From contig JAUVKP010000040.1 of assembly GCA_030596185.1 (NCBI GenBank), forward strand, positions 1 to 7,965: a stretch of DNA of 7,965 bases, read 5' to 3'. Source of the DNA: Fidelibacterota bacterium (lineage in GTDB: Bacteria > Fidelibacterota > Fidelibacteria > Fidelibacterales > Fidelibacteraceae). Positions 6,634 to 7,965 of the stretch are shown here, in pieces. Each line of letters opens with the position of its first letter. The stretch's first letter is position 1. The notes beneath the pieces are model-generated. The model made no database searches. It was not told the origin of the DNA and saw only the letters and a list, made by a program, of their open reading frames with translations. A program made the position numbers and the translations under genes.

Positions 6634-6670
6634 TCCTTCGTCCCCGAAACTTCGGGGTGGCGTAGAAGGA
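6634..6670. repeat. Second CCCCGA-type palindromic hairpin
   Basis: An outer stem TCCTTC/GAAGGA (6634-6639 with 6665-6670) surrounds an inner stem CCCCGAA/TTCGGGG (6642-6648 with 6651-6657). The inner part CCCCGAAACTTCGGGG differs by one base from CCCCGATACTTCGGGG at 6587-6602. No T-tract follows on either strand. The neighbouring DNA (6617-6630 and 6671-6697) shows 7-bp periodicity (TTACCAG, TCACCAG; TTACTAG, TTTCTAG, TTACCGG). Confidence 0.55.
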
Positions 6671-6691
6671 TTACTAGTTTCTAGTTACCGG

Positions 6692-7087
6692 TTAAACAAT
6701 TTTTGATTTACATTTCACACAATGCGTGGTATGCGGAACTTCTTCCAGGCGTTCATCGGGAATACGTTCACCGCATTCTTTGCAATAGCCGAAATCAATA
6801 TCGTTTTCCAAACGTTCCAGCGCTTTATCGAGGAATGTCAGGAATTTGTTTTCACGCGCATATTGCATAAATGCTTTTTCACGTTCCTGAGCATCAGTAC
6901 CAACATCAGCCATATGATAGGCGTAGTTGGAATCCAACTGTGAGCTTCCGGGTGAACTATCTATAAATGATTCGCGTTTTGTTTCAATTTGCGCAAGGGC
7001 TTCACTGCGTTTTTCAAGAATGATCTTCCGGAAATGCTTCCTCTCCGCTTTTGTTAGCTTGGGGCCTTTTCTTTTAATGTCCGGCAT
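6692..7087 (-). CDS. DksA/TraR-family zinc-finger regulator
   Basis: A 131-residue cytoplasmic protein. It has a Lys/Arg-rich start, a long predicted coiled coil (about 12-40 and 66-97) and a C-terminal four-cysteine zinc finger: C102-KE-C105 and C123-VK-C126, with FGYCKECGERIP and RLEEVP typical of DksA/TraR. The coiled-coil turn reads HMADVGTDAQERE (59-70); its acidic D61 and D65 occupy the region of the DksA tip that reaches into the RNA polymerase secondary channel. E. coli DksA, at 151 residues, modulates transcription with ppGpp; such a role here is inferred. The start is well supported: GAGAGGA lies 8 nt upstream of ATG 7087. The ileS stop is 20 nt upstream, so the two genes are probably co-transcribed. 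Membership in the family is firm; DksA versus another member is open. Confidence 0.9.
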   Translation of the reverse strand: MPDIKRKGPKLTKAERKHFRKIILEKRSEALAQIETKRESFIDSSPGSSQLDSNYAYHMADVGTDAQEREKAFMQYARENKFLTFLDKALERLENDIDFGYCKECGERIPDERLEEVPHTTHCVKCKSKIV

Positions 7088-7095
7088 TTTACAAT

Positions 7096-7102
7096 TCCTC
7101 TC
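7096..7102 (-). promoter_or_regulatory. Ribosome binding site of the DksA-like gene
   Basis: GAGAGGA on the minus strand, 8 nt before ATG 7087, in the 20-nt gap after the ileS stop. It is the best Shine-Dalgarno on the minus strand of this window and fixes the start. Confidence 0.7.
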
Positions 7103-7107
7103 TAAGA

Positions 7108-7965
7108 TTATTTTACTCGAATAATATTAAGAATAATTACTTCATTTCCAACTTTTATTTCTTTGCTGGCTTCGGAATCTTTGATCTGCTTTTCAAGAAG
7201 TGTCGCAAGTGTCTCAGTTTCAAGATATTCGCGATAAACACTAACAGCTGTCATCACATCCTCACTTGCCTTAATAAATAACTCAATGCGATCGTCAACA
7301 TTGAAATCGGCTTCTTTCCGCAAAGTCTGGATATGGCGGACTAAGTCACGAACCATTCCTTCTTGCTTCAATTCGTCTGTCAATGTCACATCAAGAATAG
7401 CGACATAGCCCTTATCTTCAACGGCCACCACGCCTTCTTTTTCGTTCACGACGATGTTGATGTCTTCCGGACCCACGTTGATGCCGGCCACTGATACAGC
7501 TTGGCCGCTTTGTATCTGTGCTGCTACGACCGCGCCATCCATGTCTTTCAGTCCTTTGACGATGAGCGGCATTTGTTTGCCGACTTTCTTGCCAAGGGTG
7601 ACGAAATTGGGTTTGGCTTCGTAGGAGACATAGTCATCAATACTTTCGACCAGAGTAACGGCTTTGATGTTCAATTCTTCTTTGATCTGATTAGCCAATT
7701 CGGTGATATAGGATTTTTCTTTATCGTTCTTAGCTTTAAATAACATGTTTGCCAGCGGTTGGCGTGTTCTGATGTTCGCCTTATTACGTGCGCTACGGCC
7801 CATTTCAACGGCTTTGATGATGGTATCGATCTTGTTCAGAAGATCTTCATTGATCATGGTTTCATCTGCGACCGGGAAGTCTTGCAGGTGAACCGATTCG
7901 GGTGCATCTTTGTCCACGGACAGAACCAGGTTCTGATATATATCTTCAGAGACGAAAGGCAGGAT
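7108..7965 (-). CDS. ileS: Isoleucyl-tRNA synthetase, C-terminal part (partial)
   Basis: The frame is open to the window edge, so the 285 residues seen are the C-terminal portion of a protein usually over 1000 residues. They begin ILPFVSEDIYQNLV, continue ESVHLQDFP and then GRSARNKANIRTRQPL. This is the order found in the anticodon-binding region of isoleucyl-tRNA synthetase. The remaining ~200 residues match the C-terminal extension (DUF5915-like: VAGINVGPEDINI, LTDELKQEGMVRDLVRHIQTLRKEADF). The visible part has no cysteine, so the zinc ribbon of E. coli-type enzymes is missing, as expected of the long, eukaryote-like IleRS2 type. The enzyme charges tRNA-Ile with isoleucine. The GTG at 7917 is internal, not a start. 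It is followed by the DksA-like gene in the same operon. Confidence 0.93.
   Translation of the reverse strand: MLPFVSEDIYQNLVLSVDKDAPESVHLQDFPVADETMINEDLLNKIDTIIKAVEMGRSARNKANIRTRQPLANMLFKAKNDKEKSYITELANQIKEELNIKAVTLVESIDDYVSYEAKPNFVTLGKKVGKQMPLIVKGLKDMDGAVVAAQIQSGQAVSVAGINVGPEDINIVVNEKEGVVAVEDKGYVAILDVTLTDELKQEGMVRDLVRHIQTLRKEADFNVDDRIELFIKASEDVMTAVSVYREYLETETLATLLEKQIKDSEASKEIKVGNEVIILNIIRVK

Noticed and set aside
6478..6684. 68-codon open frame on the plus strand
   Set aside because: It lies entirely in the palindromic repeats and terminator region, lacks a ribosome binding site, and does not resemble the missing half of the S23-family protein.
6722..6943. 73-codon open frame opposite the DksA-like gene
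   Set aside because: It is the shadow of a confidently identified zinc-finger regulator on the other strand, with no motif of its own.
7108..7917. A separate gene starting at GTG 7917
   Set aside because: The frame continues upstream to the window edge with typical isoleucyl-tRNA synthetase residues (LPFVSEDIYQNLV), so GTG 7917 is an internal valine.

Overview
The window carries parts of a chromosome from an uncultured-looking Gram-negative bacterium of the Fibrobacteres-Chlorobi-Bacteroidetes (FCB) superphylum. The evidence is a large exported protein ending in a Por/type IX secretion-like C-terminal domain (NTPNPF, IRYSLP, SGVY motifs), a DUF5916-type outer-membrane protein, and an ileS to DksA-like gene pair. 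I cannot place it more precisely; Candidatus Marinimicrobia, Cloacimonadota, Calditrichota or relatives all fit. G+C looks moderate to low by eye. No tRNA, rRNA, CRISPR array or transposase gene is visible.

Layout. 83-2683 (+) encodes an 866-residue secreted protein with an N-terminal CBM9-like sandwich and a C-terminal DUF5916 (probable beta-barrel) region. 2684-2946 is a repeat-rich gap between two convergent genes, with heptanucleotide tracts, an intrinsic terminator and a GC-rich insert. 2947-5949 (-) encodes a 1000-residue surface protein: signal peptide, two FG-GAP/VCBS-like calcium loops, about eight cadherin-like (tandem-95) repeats and a type A sorting domain. 5950-6204 is a divergent control region with a G-rich heptad tract, a CRP-like operator and a good sigma70-type promoter. 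6205-6477 (+) is a damaged four-helix-bundle (S23/IVP family) gene, frameshifted and then cut by a REP-like pair of inverted palindromes. 6524-6691 holds further GC-rich palindromes, one of them the probable terminator of the minus-strand operon. 6692-7087 (-) is a DksA/TraR-type zinc-finger regulator. 7108-7965 (-) is the C-terminal part of isoleucyl-tRNA synthetase, running off the window edge.

How it fits together. ileS and the DksA-like gene form a housekeeping operon (20-nt gap, strong ribosome binding site, shared downstream terminator). The two large envelope genes are convergent and independently transcribed; nothing shows that they act together. The most unusual material is between the genes. 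Intergenic stretches are built from degenerate 7-bp repeats or hairpins, both large genes end inside perfect inverted repeats that contain their stop codon, and the 133-bp pair of palindromes in the S23-family gene has the hallmarks of a BIME-like mobile palindrome, with conserved flanks, a conserved bulge and compensating stem changes.
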